A DNA stretch of 64,000 nt from NCBI RefSeq assembly GCF_905171775.1, contig NC_053491.1, positions 223,858,486-223,922,485 of the forward strand. Reading direction: 5' to 3'. Positions 32,068 to 43,322 of this stretch are shown here, in pieces. How positions within the stretch are numbered: position 1 is the stretch's first letter; the number at the start of each line of letters is the position of its first letter. A program made the translations under genes and the position numbers. Below the pieces are notes generated by a model. The model saw only the letters and a program-made list of their open reading frames with translations, did no database searches and was not told the DNA's origin. This DNA comes from Rana temporaria (taxonomy: Eukaryota; Chordata; Amphibia; Anura; Ranidae).

Positions 32068-32632
32068 TGTAATTTTATGTAGTATTTTTTTATACATTCT
32101 TTATTCAAACCCCTCACACTGCCTCTTGGTGGGTTTTAATGCCCCCAGAAAGTGATGGGGCTTCTTTATCATGTGACTGCTGTCATTGGCTCTCATGATC
32201 GGGAGCTCGTCCCACTGGCTACCAATCAGAAGCTGAGACCGAGAGCTGTCGGTGGCAACTCAGTCAGTATGCTGGGAGCTCACAGTGAGCATGCTTTTAG
32301 CACACAACCTCAGGCAGCCGTAGATGCATATGTGTGCTGTCCAAAAGTGCCCCTGTGCTCCTTCATCCAGAGTGGTGGCACTCTGATACAGGAGGTGTGT
32401 TACTGGCCAGATCACCAGGGGAAAACAGAGGGGGGGGGGGGGTAAAAAAAAAAAAAACGGAAACAAATGCAGCCACCACATCTAAGGATTGGTAAGCTGC
32501 AATATATTATGTTTTGGGTTAACCCATTAATGACATAGCCCTAAAAATAAATATGCAGATTTGTCATGATTTCACAGTATCTACTGAAATGGACTATCAG
32601 TAACACCTATGTTAAATGTTGAATCATTGTAG
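32068..32632. other. Intron 4 remainder with G and A homopolymer runs
   Basis: No gene is recognised. There is a G12-type run next to an A13-type run at about 32430-32456. An open frame across 32152-32445 lacks any recognisable protein. The end provides the acceptor CATTGTAG of exon 5. Confidence 0.5.
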
Positions 32633-32784
32633 AAAAGTGTTTCTTGCCCCAATCTGAGGATCGGTGATCTGCTGGCTGATGAACTGAGGATAATATTTAG
32701 ACAATATCCAGATGAATGCCCAGACATTCTAAGTAAATCACAGACAGAAGTAGAGGGAAATCCTGTATCAGATGATCTCAGAAG
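32633..32784 (+). CDS. CCDC87: CCDC87-like protein, visible exon 5
   Basis: 152 nt, phase 0 in and phase 2 out, donor GTATTT at 32785. It encodes KSVSCPNLRIGDLLADELRI followed by IFRQYPDECPDILSKSQ. The motif around SCPNLRIGDLLADELRI aligns by eye with MPSLREGWRLADELGL of human CCDC87 as I recall it, one of the best-matching segments. The acceptor at 32631-32632 was chosen over AG at 32636-32637, which would lead to a TGA after nine codons. Confidence 0.72.
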
Positions 32785-33875
32785 GTATTTAACCCCTTTT
32801 TTATGTTCATCCTATAGCAATATAATAATACAATATTTTAGTAATGGTGTGTGATGTTTAAAGGCCTTCATTTTCTTAATGTTTTCCTAAAAGGGTAAGC
32901 TTTAGAATATGTAGGTAAGGGTTAGGACACCTGCCTCACTTTGAAAAATCACACTCCCTACTGAGCCTGGTAACAACTGTCAGCAGGACAGAAAGTGATA
33001 GGAAATCTAACGTTTTCAGTTGTCTCCAGCAGATGAATAAAGTGCATGTTAGCATGGATAGCACTGGATAGTACAATTTACCAACCATTAACACCCAGTG
33101 TAAATAACCAGTAACATATTAGGTACCTGCTTATGGGTGTTCCAATAACAACTGTCAAAGAGGGAATTTATCTAATTTTGGAGGGATTCCCTCTCACTTT
33201 GTGTGTCCAAGACAGGACGTGAAGGGAAATCTCCCCAATGGCACACATATTTTGACCATACAATTCTCTATCCAAAATGAAAAACAAAGAGTTTGGCTTT
33301 AGATATACTCGAATTTACAGTTCCAGCATTAGATAGAATACATCTGACCAGTAGCAGCCCATCCATTAGAGGCGCACAGGTGCCGCCTCCCCTATCAATG
33401 CCTCCGGCCCCCTGGTCTACATTCAGGGCACTGGATACATGGATTCCAATCAGGTTTTTTTTTTGAAGCACGTGATTGAAGCCAGAGGCTTTAAAAAAGT
33501 ATGGGCTAGTGGCGCAAAGCACTGCGCCCGAAGCTCACCCATTGTGTGACAATGGCCAATGGCTATTCGCTATTGTAACACTGATTTTTCTTTTGGCCAA
33601 TCAGGATGTGGGTCATGAGACCTGTCACCCGATTGTCTGAAAGAGGAGAAGGGAGGAGACACCCAGGGCATAGAGGAGAGGAGGGAGGAGATTCAGGGGA
33701 AATGATAAAGCAACTGCTCACAGCCCAGAGAGAAGCAGGGGCCCAATTGACTGACAGACCAGGGGGGATGTCAACGGGTGGATTGTTTGGAGTCCTGAGA
33801 AGTACACATTATTTTGCTAAGTGATTTTGATCAGAACTGGAATTTTCCTATAAACACGTCCTTGTAATCATTTAG
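32785..33875. other. Intron 5, no gene recognised
   Basis: About 1.1 kb. A stretch at about 33340-33560 (CCCATCCATTAGAGGCGCAC, then GTGCCGCCTCCCC) looks like a repeat fragment, possibly a hAT-type end, but no partner terminus or duplication was found. The open frame at 33606-33824 is purine-rich and without recognisable features. Confidence 0.45.
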
Positions 33876-34017
33876 GTTAATAGGAGATGCCACATTGCAA
33901 AGCTCGGATCATGTAGAGAGACAGTATCCTGATGAGGAGATTCCTCCATTAATAAGTGCTATAGGTCCTGGATACAGGAATCCTGCTAAACGTCAGAAAA
34001 TGGAAGCTTTGCTACAG
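33876..34017 (+). CDS. CCDC87: CCDC87-like protein, visible exon 6
   Basis: 142 nt, entered in phase 2 and left in phase 0, with acceptor TAATCATTTAG and donor CAG|GTAACG. It encodes LIGDATLQSSDHVERQYPDE, EIPPLISAIGPGYRNPAKRQ and KMEALLQ. In recalled human CCDC87 the same order is LIKKMKLEG, then LPPLLGVVTRHPAAG, then a short acidic helix ending NLQ. The match in order with exons 5 and 7 is the main support. Confidence 0.72.
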
Positions 34018-34280
34018 GTAACGATATTCTATTTTTTTTTTTTTTTTTTTATGTTTTTTTTTTCTTTAAATGTAAAAACATACAGCACTGTGTCAAACAT
34101 CCATTATTCAACTCATGTTGTGTGACAACTCATGATATACTCCAACAGTGTAAAGTTTTAACAGGCAATGAGGCAAAAGCATTTCTTCCAGTCATAATAC
34201 AGTATGTCCAAAGAGAACTCTCATCTCAACATCTTGACCCCTATACACTTGCAATAGAGATGTATAAAAACAAAGGATAA

Positions 34281-35060
34281 ATATATCTTGGACCAATTCA
34301 AGCGTTGCTATGCCGGGATGTCGAGCCACTGTCCCCTTTTAATTTTATACCTAGTATAAGCTCCACTATGTACAGTAATTGGATATTCTTCTCCATCGAC
34401 CAATACATATTCATTTGATCAATCCATTGCAGGTTGGTAGGGCGAAGATGATCTTTCCAGGACACTAAAAACACCAAACCACAAGGGTTTTGGGAACAAG
34501 AATATGAAAGGTGAAGTCTAACTGAAAGATGACTGAACGCCAGTACTATTGTAATTCTGGACAATGCCAAAGCATATGCAACAAGTCCCCAAGGTCCCTT
34601 AACATCCACAAGTCTATCTTGGACCAATTTAGGAGTTGCTAAGCCAGGATGTTGAGCCATTGTCCCCATATTTTTTCAAACTTAGTATAAGCTCTTCTAT
34701 GTACAGTGATTGGATTCTTCTCTGTAAACCAATACATATTCATTTGATCAATCTATTGCTGGTTGGAAAGGGGAAGATGATCTCTTCAGGACACCAAGAA
34801 CACAAATCAAAGGGGTTTTGGGAACAAGAATATGAAAGGTAAACTCTAACTGAAAGGTGCTTGTTCTAATTCTGGACAATGCCAAAGCATTTGCAACAAG
34901 TCCCCAAGGTCCCTTAACATCCACAAGTCTATCTTGGACCATTGTCCCCATATTTTTTTCAAACTTAGTATAGGCTCCCCTATGTGCAGTAACTGGATAT
35001 TCTTTTCCATCAACAAATACATATTCATTTGATCAATCTATTGTTGGTTGATAAGGTGTC
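34281..35060. repeat. Tandem repeat, unit about 320-330 bp, two and a half copies
   Basis: The block starting TATCTTGGACCAATT (34285) recurs at about 34614 and again, shortened, at 34929. Each contains GATCAATCNATTG, AGGTCCCTTAACATCCACAA and CCAATACATATTCATTTGAT. Copies are 85-90 percent alike by eye. The minus-strand frames over them are shadows of the repeat. Confidence 0.8.
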
Positions 35061-35173
35061 AGAATGGCAGTACTGTTCTAATTCTAGACAATGCCAACAT
35101 ATATTCAACAAGTCCCCAAGGTCCCTAACATCTATGAAAAATGGCAGTTGGGGAAAGCCCCCTTTTAAAGAAT

Positions 35174-35683
35174 TCAAGCCTCGTACACATGCTCGGTTTT
35201 CTCGGCAAGAACCAGCAAGAAAACTGCTGGCAGAGCTTTCTTGCCGAGTAAACCGAGCGTGTGTACAAGGCTTTCAGGTTTCTCGTCTGGAAATCTGGCC
35301 AGAATCTCGACGAGAAAAATATAGATCCTGCTCTCTATTTTCTCGTTGAGATTCTTGTCGGCCTGTTTCCCGACGAGAAACCCAAGAGTGTGTATACTTA
35401 CCTGTCGCCGTGGATACCCGCGCATGCTCGAAATGACTGACGCATGCGCAGTAGCTTCTACGGCATAGGTAGGGCGAAGCAAGATGGCGGCGCCGGCATC
35501 AAATGTGACGAGCGAATGCTTGTTGTACGCGATGACGTCACTGCGTTCTTGCCTTTCAAGAGAACCGCGGTTCTTTTGAAAGGTCTGTGTGTACACTCGG
35601 GCGGCAAGAGATTCTTGCCAAGAATCTCGTCGGTAAAAACGTTTTTTTCCTGACGAGATTCTTGCCCGTGTGTACGAAGCCTC
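35174..35683. mobile_element. MITE of the GCCTCGTACACACG family
   Basis: AAGCCTCGTACACATGCTCGG at the left is matched by CCCGTGTGTACGAAGCCT at the right; TCA may be the duplicated triplet (35172-35174, 35682-35684). The interior carries inverted TTTCTCGGCAAGAA / TTCTTGCCGAG motifs and a GCGCATGC-type centre. Confidence 0.75.
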
Positions 35684-35698
35684 AGAGGTATAAAGTGA

Positions 35699-35700
<2 letters not shown>

Positions 35701-35759
<59 letters not shown>
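35701..35759. repeat. (TA)n microsatellite
   Basis: About 58 bp of uninterrupted TA dinucleotides after GTGAGTG. Confidence 0.95.
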
Positions 35760-35762
<3 letters not shown>

Positions 35763-36265
35763 GGAATTATCTCTGTATGAGGTTAAGTGAAATCGTAGGC
35801 ACATTACTAAGAGCAGTTAACCACTGATCTGCATCTAAGGTACCTAAGTCACCAGTCCAATGCTCTCTAGCTTTTGTTGGGTATCATATGAGATGTCTGA
35901 GTAACAACATAGAGTAGCAAGTGGAGATATAGGGCCAGATTCACGTATCTGGGCGCATCTTTGTGCGGGCATAGCGTATCCTATTTACGCTATGCCGCCG
36001 CAACTTAGACAGGCAAGTGCAGTATTCACAAAGCAGTTGCTTGGTAAGTTGCGGCAGTGTAGCGTAAATAGGCTGGCGTAAGCCCGCGTAATTCAAAGTA
36101 GGCTGGTAGGGGGCGTGTTGTATGGAAATGAATCGTGCCCCCGCGTAAATGACGCACCTAACGAACGGCGCATGCGCGCGCATGCTCAGTATCACGTCAA
36201 ATTTTCTCCCTAAGTTACGCCGGCTCAATGTTTAGTCGACGTGAACGTAACCTACGCCCATAACC

Positions 36266-36901
36266 TGTCACGGTCTGGAGTCAGGCTCAGAGGCCAGTAG
36301 CTATAGCAGCAGAACAGGTCACCCTGGCTGATGACACGGGGTCACCTGAGGTGCGGAATCTAAGCGCTAACCGGTATTCACCAGAGCTTCTGAAGGTGAA
36401 GATGGATTTTGCTGCGTGTTAGCGCCAGGTCGCGGTCCTCAGGATTGCCCCACCAGGAGGTGAGAAAGCCGGGGTACAATAGCAGATAAGCAGGTGAGGA
36501 TCAAACAGAAGCGTAGTCGATAACAAGCCAAGGGGTCGGTAATAAGTATTTGTAGGTTGGGATCAGGCAGAAGCGTAGTCGATAACAAGCCAAGTGGTCG
36601 GTAACGAGCAGTAGCAAATATGGACGGCAGCAGGGAAGACAGGAGCGAGATATAGGCTGGAGATTGCACTTCCTCCTTGCCAGAATATTGTGCTGAGACA
36701 TGGCTTATATCAGGAAGTTCGTGGGAGGAGCAAGGGGTTCAAGGTTCAAGACAATCAAGACACAAGGCAGGAATGTTCAATGGATCAGATGGGTTTGTCC
36801 AGCAGATCAGACAGGGAGCTGTCCAGCATCCCAGATAGCTCAGTGAGAAGGTTCACTGCCAGACATAGCTGAGGTCCCAGGTTCAAATCCAGGTCCTGAC
36901 A
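36266..36901 (-). repeat. 3' LTR of the Ty3 element
   Basis: 636 bp. On the minus strand it begins TGTCAGGACC and ends GACCGTGACA. Positions 36665-36694 hold the block that is inverted relative to the other LTR. The pol frame runs about 60 bp into this LTR before its stop. Confidence 0.93.
36836..36890 (+). promoter_or_regulatory. tRNA-like A box and B box in the LTR (antisense to the element)
   Basis: TAGCTCAGTGAGAAGG (36836-36851) resembles a tRNA A box and GGTTCAAATCC (36880-36890) a B box, at tRNA-like spacing, followed by CAGGTCCTGACA at the LTR edge. The same pair is at 43257-43311 in the other LTR. Acceptor-stem pairing is not evident, so this is not a functional tRNA gene; it may be a tRNA-derived piece captured in the LTR or an antisense pol III promoter. 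Confidence 0.5.
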
Positions 36902-39900
36902 GTACTCCCCTCCTCCCAGGACGTCCACTGGACGTCTTAGGGCCTGGTTTGTGAGGGAACCTCTGGTGGAATTCTCTTGTTAATCTAGGAGCATGAACGT
37001 TCTGCTCAGGCTCCCAAGAATTTTCTTCTGTCCCGTATCCTTCCCATTGAACCAGATATTGCAATTTGTTCCTATAGATCCTGGAATCAAGAATTTTCTC
37101 CACCACGTATTCTTCCTCACCCTGTACCTCAACAGGTGGAGGGGGTGGAAGTGTTCTTCCAGAAAAAGTATTTTCGTGAAAAGGTTTAAGTAGCGAAATG
37201 TGAAACACAGGGTGAATCTTCATACTTGCTGGAAGTTTTAGGCGAAAGGCAACTGGGTTGATCTGGGCCAAGATCTGGAAAGGTCCCACAAACTTTTGTC
37301 CCAACTTTGCAGATGGAACATGAACCTTCAGATTTTTAGTAGATAACCAAACTTGATCACCCACATGAAAGGTAGGAAGTGCTCTGCGATGTCTATCTGC
37401 AGCCTTCTTGTAACTTTCCTGAGCTTCCCTCAAAGTCTCGATCAATTTTCCCTGGATCTCCTGTAAAGCAGTTAATCTGTTGGTAACAGCAGGAATTGGA
37501 GTTGAGATAGGGAGATCAGGGATAAAAGCTGGATGAAGCCCGGTATTTAGGAAAAAAGGGGTCTGAGAGGTGGAGCTATGTTTAGAATTGTTATAAGCAA
37601 ACTCCGCTGTAGGAAGATAGTCCACCCAGTCATCCTGAAGATAACTAACAAAACATCGGAGGTACTGCTCTAACGTTTGATTGGTCCTCTCGGTCTGACC
37701 ATTAGACTGAGGATGAAAAGCAGAAGATAGATTAATTGTTACTCCTAAAGCTGAGCAAAAGCTTTTCCAAAATTTTGAAGTGAACTGTACTCCTCGGTCA
37801 GAAACTACATCTTCTGGAATTCCATGTAGTCTAAAGACTTCTCGAACCATCAACTCTGCAGTTTGTTCTGCAGAGGGTACCCCCTTCACTGGTATGAAGT
37901 GAGCCATCTTAGTGAAGCGGTCAATAACAACCAAGATAGTGGTCATTTCTTTAGAGGGGGGTAAATCAACCACAAAGTCCATAGAAATTGATCCCCATGG
38001 TCTTGATGGGACAGGGAGTGGCTGGAGCAACCCCAAAGGAGAAGCTCGGGGTGTCTTATTGCGAGCACAGACCAGGCACGAGGCTACATAACTTTTGACA
38101 TCTCTTTTGTACCCAGGCCACCAAAAGGAACGGGATAAAAGTTCCTCCGTCTTAGAAACTCCAAAATGTCCAGCAAGTTTGGAGTCATGAACCAACTTGA
38201 GGACTTCAACCCGAGCAACTTCAGGTACATAGAGGCGATGTGCTTGAGTCCAGAAGCCATTCTTGTAATCAAGGATGATGTTCATAGGAGGATCTTTGAG
38301 GAGTGGGTCATTCTCATACCCTTCCTTGAGAAGACTCAAGAATGCTTTAGAACTTGTGACACCTAGAAAGTTCTTTTGAGGCAGGACTGTGTATTCAGAG
38401 TTGTCTTCCTGGAGAGGCCCAGACAACATTCGTGATAAGGCATCAGCCTTACCATTCCTTGACCCAGGTCGATATGAGATAATAAAATTGAACCTGGAAA
38501 AGAATAATGACCAACGTGCTTGTCTAGAAGACAATCTCTTGGCAGAACGAATGAATTCCAGATTCTTATGATCAGTGAGAACGGTTACAGGATGCTTAGC
38601 GCCTTCCAGCAAATGCCTCCATTCAGAAAATGCTTCTTTAATTGCTAGCAACTCCTTATTCCCAATGTCATAATTTCTTTCGGCTGAAGACATTACACGA
38701 GAAAAGTAAGCACAAGGATGTAGCTGCATCTTTTCACCATGTCGTTGGGAGAGGATAGCTCCCACGGCAGAGTTTGAAGCATCCACTTCCACTATAAAAG
38801 GTAATTCAGGATTGGGATGTACCAATACTGGTGCAGAAGTAAAAAGAGTTTTTAACTTTCCAAAAGCAGCCTGTGCCTCAGATGACCACACAAAGGGCAC
38901 CCCTTTCTTTGTTAGCTGGGTAATTGGAGCTATCACCTTAGAGAAGTTCCTTATAAATTTTCGGTAAAAGTTGGCAAACCCGACAAATCGTTGGATTTCC
39001 TTAATGTTTCCGGGGGCAGGCCAATCTACCACTGCTTTAATCTTCTCAGGATCCATGCCCACACCATCTGGAGAAATAATATACCCTAAGAACTGGATCT
39101 GGGTTTGTTCAAACTCACATTTCTCCAATTTGATGTAAAGTCGATTCTGCCTTAATCTTTCAAAGACAATGCAAACATGCTTGCGGTGCTCTTCCAGGTT
39201 ATCAGAAAAGATAAGGATGTCATCCAGATAAGCAATGACAAATTGGTCCAACAGATCTCGAAAAACATCATTTATGAAGTGCTGAAAGGTCGCAGGGGCA
39301 TTGCAGAGACCAAAAGGCATGACCAAGGACTCAAAATGCCCATATCTGGTTCTAAAGGCGGTTTTCCATTCATCTCCTGAACGAATACGGACCAGGTTAT
39401 ATGCCCCCCGTAGGTCAAGTTTTGTAAACACTTTGGCAGAACGAAGTCTTTCCAACATTTCCGAGATCAAGGGGAGTGGATAACGGTTTTTAATTGTGAC
39501 CTTATTCATGTGCCTGTAATCAATGCATGGACGCAAGGTGGAGTCTTTCTTTTCAACAAAGAATAGAGCTGCTCCTGCAGGAGATGTTGAGTGTCTAATA
39601 AAACCCTTTTCTAAATTTTCATCAAGCCACTCCCTGAGCACTTTTAATTCAGGTTCTGAGAGATTAAAAAGGCGGCCAAAAGGTATTTCGGCCCCTGGAA
39701 GCAGCTCAATGGGGCAATCGTATGGGCGATGAGGAGGTAATTGATCTGCATTTTTCTTATCACAGACATCCCGGAATGCATGGTATTGTGGAGGCAAGTC
39801 GTCATATGACTGGGTAGTTACCACACCAACTTGCAATTCCTTGACCAGCGGAGAACTTGTTTGATAAGATTCCCTACAGTGTTCCTTGCAGTGGGAGGAT

Positions 39901-40915
39901 GTGAAATCTATGGTCCGTGCTCCCCAGTTGATAGAGGGATTGTGAGTGGAGAACCACGGAATGCCCAAAATGATGGGAAATTTGGGTGATGTGATCAACT
40001 GAAAGCTGATGGTCTCACGATGATCCGCCTCAAACTGGATTACCAAAGGAACGGTTTTATGGGTACCAGGTCCTGAGGATAAGGGTGAACCATCAACTGT
40101 CTCCATCTCAATAGGAGAAGATGTATTTATGGCTTGAATGTTATTGTGGTGGGCAAACTCTATATCCATAAAGTTTCCTCCAGCCCCAGAGTCCAGCATA
40201 GCAGAGCAGGGGATTTCACGGCCCTCAGAAATTAGCTTAATGGGCATGACAAAATGAGTTAATAAAGAATTAACCTTATTTGCTTCCTGAATTAAAGGAG
40301 AGACGGACTGAGAAATTGAGTTTATTTGTTCAGATACTGTAATATCTGTTGCTGCAATTGTTCTTTTAAATTTATTGGGACAATTAACTGCGTAATGTCC
40401 GGAGTCTCCACAATAAAGACATAAGTTCTCTGAACGTCGTCTTTCTTTCTCCTGAGTAGTAATAGATCTTTTAAGAGCATCCACCTGCATAGGTTCAGGA
40501 GTGTCAGAATCAGGAGTAAATCTTGAAACCTTAGGAGGATACTGAGTAGTAGAAAAACGCATGCCACCATTACTGCCTAAGATTCCCAGTCTCTCCTTTC
40601 TCCTTTCAGTAAGTCTTTGATCAATTCGAATACACAATTTAATAAAAGCCTCAAGGTCATCAGGACTTTCTACTCTGGCAAGCTCATCTTTTACTTGTTC
40701 CGCGAGTCCTTGACGGAACTGACTCTTTTGTGCTGCTGGATTCCAATTGGTATCTGAGATCCAGCGTCGAAATTCAGTTGTGTACTCTGCAACAGAGCGT
40801 CTACCCTGCCGTAAATTGTGCAATTTTGCCTCAGCAGTAGTGCAGCGGTTAGGATCATCGAAAACTTGGTTCATCGCAGTCACAAAAGAATTGAAATCAT
40901 CCAGGACGACATCAT
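36840..40915 (-). CDS. Ty3 Gag C-terminus plus Pol polyprotein
   Basis: A single long frame (the nominal 1375-aa frame begins at 40967, but its first ~18 residues are encoded by the inserted hAT MITE). In order: Gag C-terminal capsid part; zinc knuckle CLYCGDSGHYAVNC (about 183-196); protease with AMLDSGAGG (about 256-264); RT with FTKLDLRGAYN and YLDD (580-583); RNase H with VEVDASNSAVGAILS; integrase HHCC zinc region (HFGVSKTEEL ... CLVCARNK), catalytic DFVVDLPP, SDRGVQFTS and a Glu in NGQTERTNQTLEQ; a C-terminal chromodomain (EEYVVEKILDSRIYRNKLQY, then LVQWEGYG). The chromodomain is expected to guide integration to marked histones. Gag and Pol share one frame here. The stop lies inside the 3' LTR. 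All catalytic motifs look intact. Confidence 0.93.
36902..36920 (-). promoter_or_regulatory. Polypurine tract of the Ty3 element
   Basis: On the minus strand GGGAGGAGGGGAGTAC directly precedes the 3' LTR (TGTCAGG). Its position and purine content fit the plus-strand primer site for reverse transcription. Confidence 0.75.
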
Positions 40916-42277
40916 TAGTGTTGCTCACGAATATTCGCATTGCGAATATTCGACTCGAATATAGCATATTCGAGAAATCGCGCTATATTTCGAATTTCGC
41001 GGTGAATATTCGCAATTCCGAATATTCGCATTTTTTCAATTTGATTTTTAAAACAGATCACATCCTATCGACGTCTAAAAGCATTGCTGGTATGATTAGA
41101 GACCCTGGGCCGAGTAGCTAAGCTGAGGCGATCCTTTTATGTTGCCAAATTGAAAAAAAAAAAAATTGCGATTTTTCGCTATTGCGAATGCGAAAATGAT
41201 TGCGAATTTTCGATAACTGTGGTAGGAGAACTCTGATTGTCTCTGATGCAAAAGGGGGGGGGCTTTGTGTATGTGTATGTTATGAATATTTGTATGTTTG
41301 ATATTATTTTTTTTTTGTAAGAAGGAAAAAATTGTGCATACCTTAAAAAAAGGGGAGAATACAGCAGCAACTCAAAAATTTTATACAACATAAATTAATA
41401 CAAGACAGAAAATGGAGTCGCTCTACAAGAATAAAAAATATGTCTAGTGACAAGACATGTGGGCAAATTATAAAATAAGCAAGCGCAAATAACTTGTGAA
41501 ATACACAGTGAAACAAATATATAAAGAAATATAGTCCCAATAATAGAAAAATAATCTTTCATAAAAATGTCTTTGATATGTGAAGTGAAAAAAAGTCCAA
41601 AGCATGCAGCATGAACGTGTTCAATCTTCAAGGTGTTTGATTGACAAACGGCTGTGACAGATGGATAGAGTAAAGAATCACCACCAATGCAAAACACTTT
41701 TTATTTTGTATTGTAAAATATCACGAATATTCTGAGCCAATCAGAGTGCTCCTTCTGCATTTGCCGAATATTCGCAATTATTTTGTATTGTAAAATATCA
41801 AGAATATTCTGAGCCAATCAGAGTGCTCCTTCCGCATTTGCCGAATATTCGCAATTATTTTGTATTGTAAAATATCACGAATATTCTGAGCCAATCAGAG
41901 TGCTCCTACAGCATTTGTCGAAATTGCGCAATAAATATCGCATTCGCATGTTGCGATATTTCGATAAAATATCACGAATATTCTGAGCCAATCAGAGCGC
42001 TCCTCCAGCATTTCTCGAAATTGCGCAATAAATATCGCATTCGCATGTTGCGATATTTCGATAAAATATCACGAATATTCTGAGCCAATCAGAGTGCTCC
42101 TACCGCAGTTATCAAAAAATCGCAATTATTTTCGCATTCGCAATAGCGAAAAATCGCAATCATTTACTTTCGATAAAATATCACGAATATTCGAATTTAG
42201 CGAATATATCTCGAATATTCGAATATATATTCGAGATATATCGCGAAATCGAATATGGCATATTCTGCTCAACACTA
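40916..42277. mobile_element. hAT-type MITE inserted in gag, youngest layer of nest 2
   Basis: 1362 bp with ends TAGTGTTGCTCACGAATAT and, in inverse, TAGTGTTGAGCAGAATATG, inside an exact 8-bp duplication GACATCAT (40908-40915 and 42278-42285). The interior is rich in CGAATATTCG and contains five to six tandem copies of a block starting AAAATATCACGAATATTCTG and continuing GAGCCAATCAGAG (41715, 41792, 41869, 41966, 42063, partial at 42172). No transposase is present. Ends and duplication identify hAT. Confidence 0.92.
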
Positions 42278-42667
42278 GACATCATCTTTCTCCACATAAG
42301 GGGAGGCCCAGGCTAAAGCTTCCTCAGTCAGGAGGTTGATAATAAACAGCACCTTTTTCCTGTCCGAAGTAAATGCAGCAGGTTGCATCTGAAAGTATAT
42401 GCGACATTGATTAAGGAACCCTCTATAATGGCGGCGGTCTCCGTTAAACTTAAGTGGTAGGGGCATTCGTGTATTAGTATCTACGGCAGCAGTGTCTCGA
42501 GCACGAAAGTCACGCAATTGTTTATTCATATCAAGGATTTCTTCTTGTAGTGCTTTCACTTCAATTTGTAACTCAGAACATTTTTCCTGGTAGTTAACAG
42601 CAAACGTCTGCAACTCAGCGATTTGCACCCTGAGAGGAGCTACAGCAGCTGCTACAACGGCCTCCAT
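42278..42667 (-). pseudogene. Ty3 Gag N-terminal fragment, cut by the hAT insertion
   Basis: The frame starts with ATG at 42667, 20 bp inside the 5' LTR edge, and runs about 129 residues until it enters the hAT MITE. The first 70 residues form a probable coiled coil (AELQTFAVNYQEKCSELQIE), followed by the retrotransposon-gag motif PLKFNGDRRHYRGFLNQCRI. The rest of Gag continues at 40915 in the same sense. The 8-bp duplication means that simple joining of the flanks is out of frame by two bases. Confidence 0.88.
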
Positions 42668-42686
42668 GTTTTGGGCCAGAATATTC
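42668..42686 (-). other. Putative primer-binding region of the Ty3 element
   Basis: Between the 5' LTR and the gag ATG only 19 bp remain. On the minus strand they include TGGCCCAAAAC, whose TGG would pair with a tRNA CCA end, but it begins eight bases after the LTR instead of directly at it. The primer tRNA was not identified. Confidence 0.35.
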
Positions 42687-43322
42687 TGTCACGGTCTGGA
42701 GTCAGGCTCAGAGGCCAGTAGCTATAGCAGCAGAACAGGTCACCCTGGCTGATGACACGGGGTCACCTGAGGTGCGGAATCTAAGCGCTAACCGGTATTC
42801 ACCAGAGCTTCTGAAGGTGAAGATGGATTTTGCTGCGTGTTAGCGCCAGGTCGCGGTCCTCAGGATTGCCCCACCAGGAGGTGAGAAAGCCGGGGTACAA
42901 TAGCAGATAAGCAGGTGAGGATCAAACAGAAGCGTAGTCGATAACAAGCCAAGGGGTCGGTAATAAGTATTTGTAGGTTGGGATCAGGCAGAAGCGTAGT
43001 CGATAACAAGCCAAGTGGTCGGTAACGAGCAGTAGCAAATATGGACGGCAGCAGGGAAGACAGGAGCGAGATATAGGCTGGAGATAGCACAATATTCTGG
43101 CAAGGAGGAAGTGCAGAGACATGGCTTATATCAGGAAGTTCGTGGGAGGAGCAAGGGGTTCAAGGTTCAAGACAATCAAGACACAAGGCAGGAATGTTCA
43201 ATGGATCAGATGGGTTTGTCCAGCAGATCAGACAGGGAGCTGTCCAGCATCCCAGATAGCTCAGTGAGAAGGTTCACTGCCAGACATAGCTGAGGTCCCA
43301 GGTTCAAATCCAGGTCCTGACA
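42687..43322 (-). repeat. 5' LTR of the Ty3 element
   Basis: 636 bp. It differs from the 3' LTR by an exact inversion of 30 bp at 43086-43115. A/B-box-like motifs are at 43257-43272 and 43301-43311 on the plus strand. Confidence 0.93.

Larger units (their letters stand above)
36266..43322 (-). mobile_element. Ty3/gypsy chromovirus-type LTR retrotransposon, middle layer of nest 2
   Basis: Two 636-bp direct LTRs (36266-36901 and 42687-43322) bound by TG...CA, with the 5-bp duplication TAACC at 36261-36265 and 43323-43327. Transcription is on the minus strand. The gene order is gag, protease, RT, RNase H, integrase, chromodomain, so it belongs to the chromodomain Ty3 (Sushi-like) group. The LTRs look identical apart from one 30-bp inverted block, so the insertion is young. 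It is not autonomous now because a hAT-type MITE splits gag. Confidence 0.93.

Noticed and set aside
36836..36901. A functional tRNA gene at the LTR edge
   Set aside because: A- and B-box-like motifs are present, but the acceptor stem does not pair and no anticodon arm is convincing.
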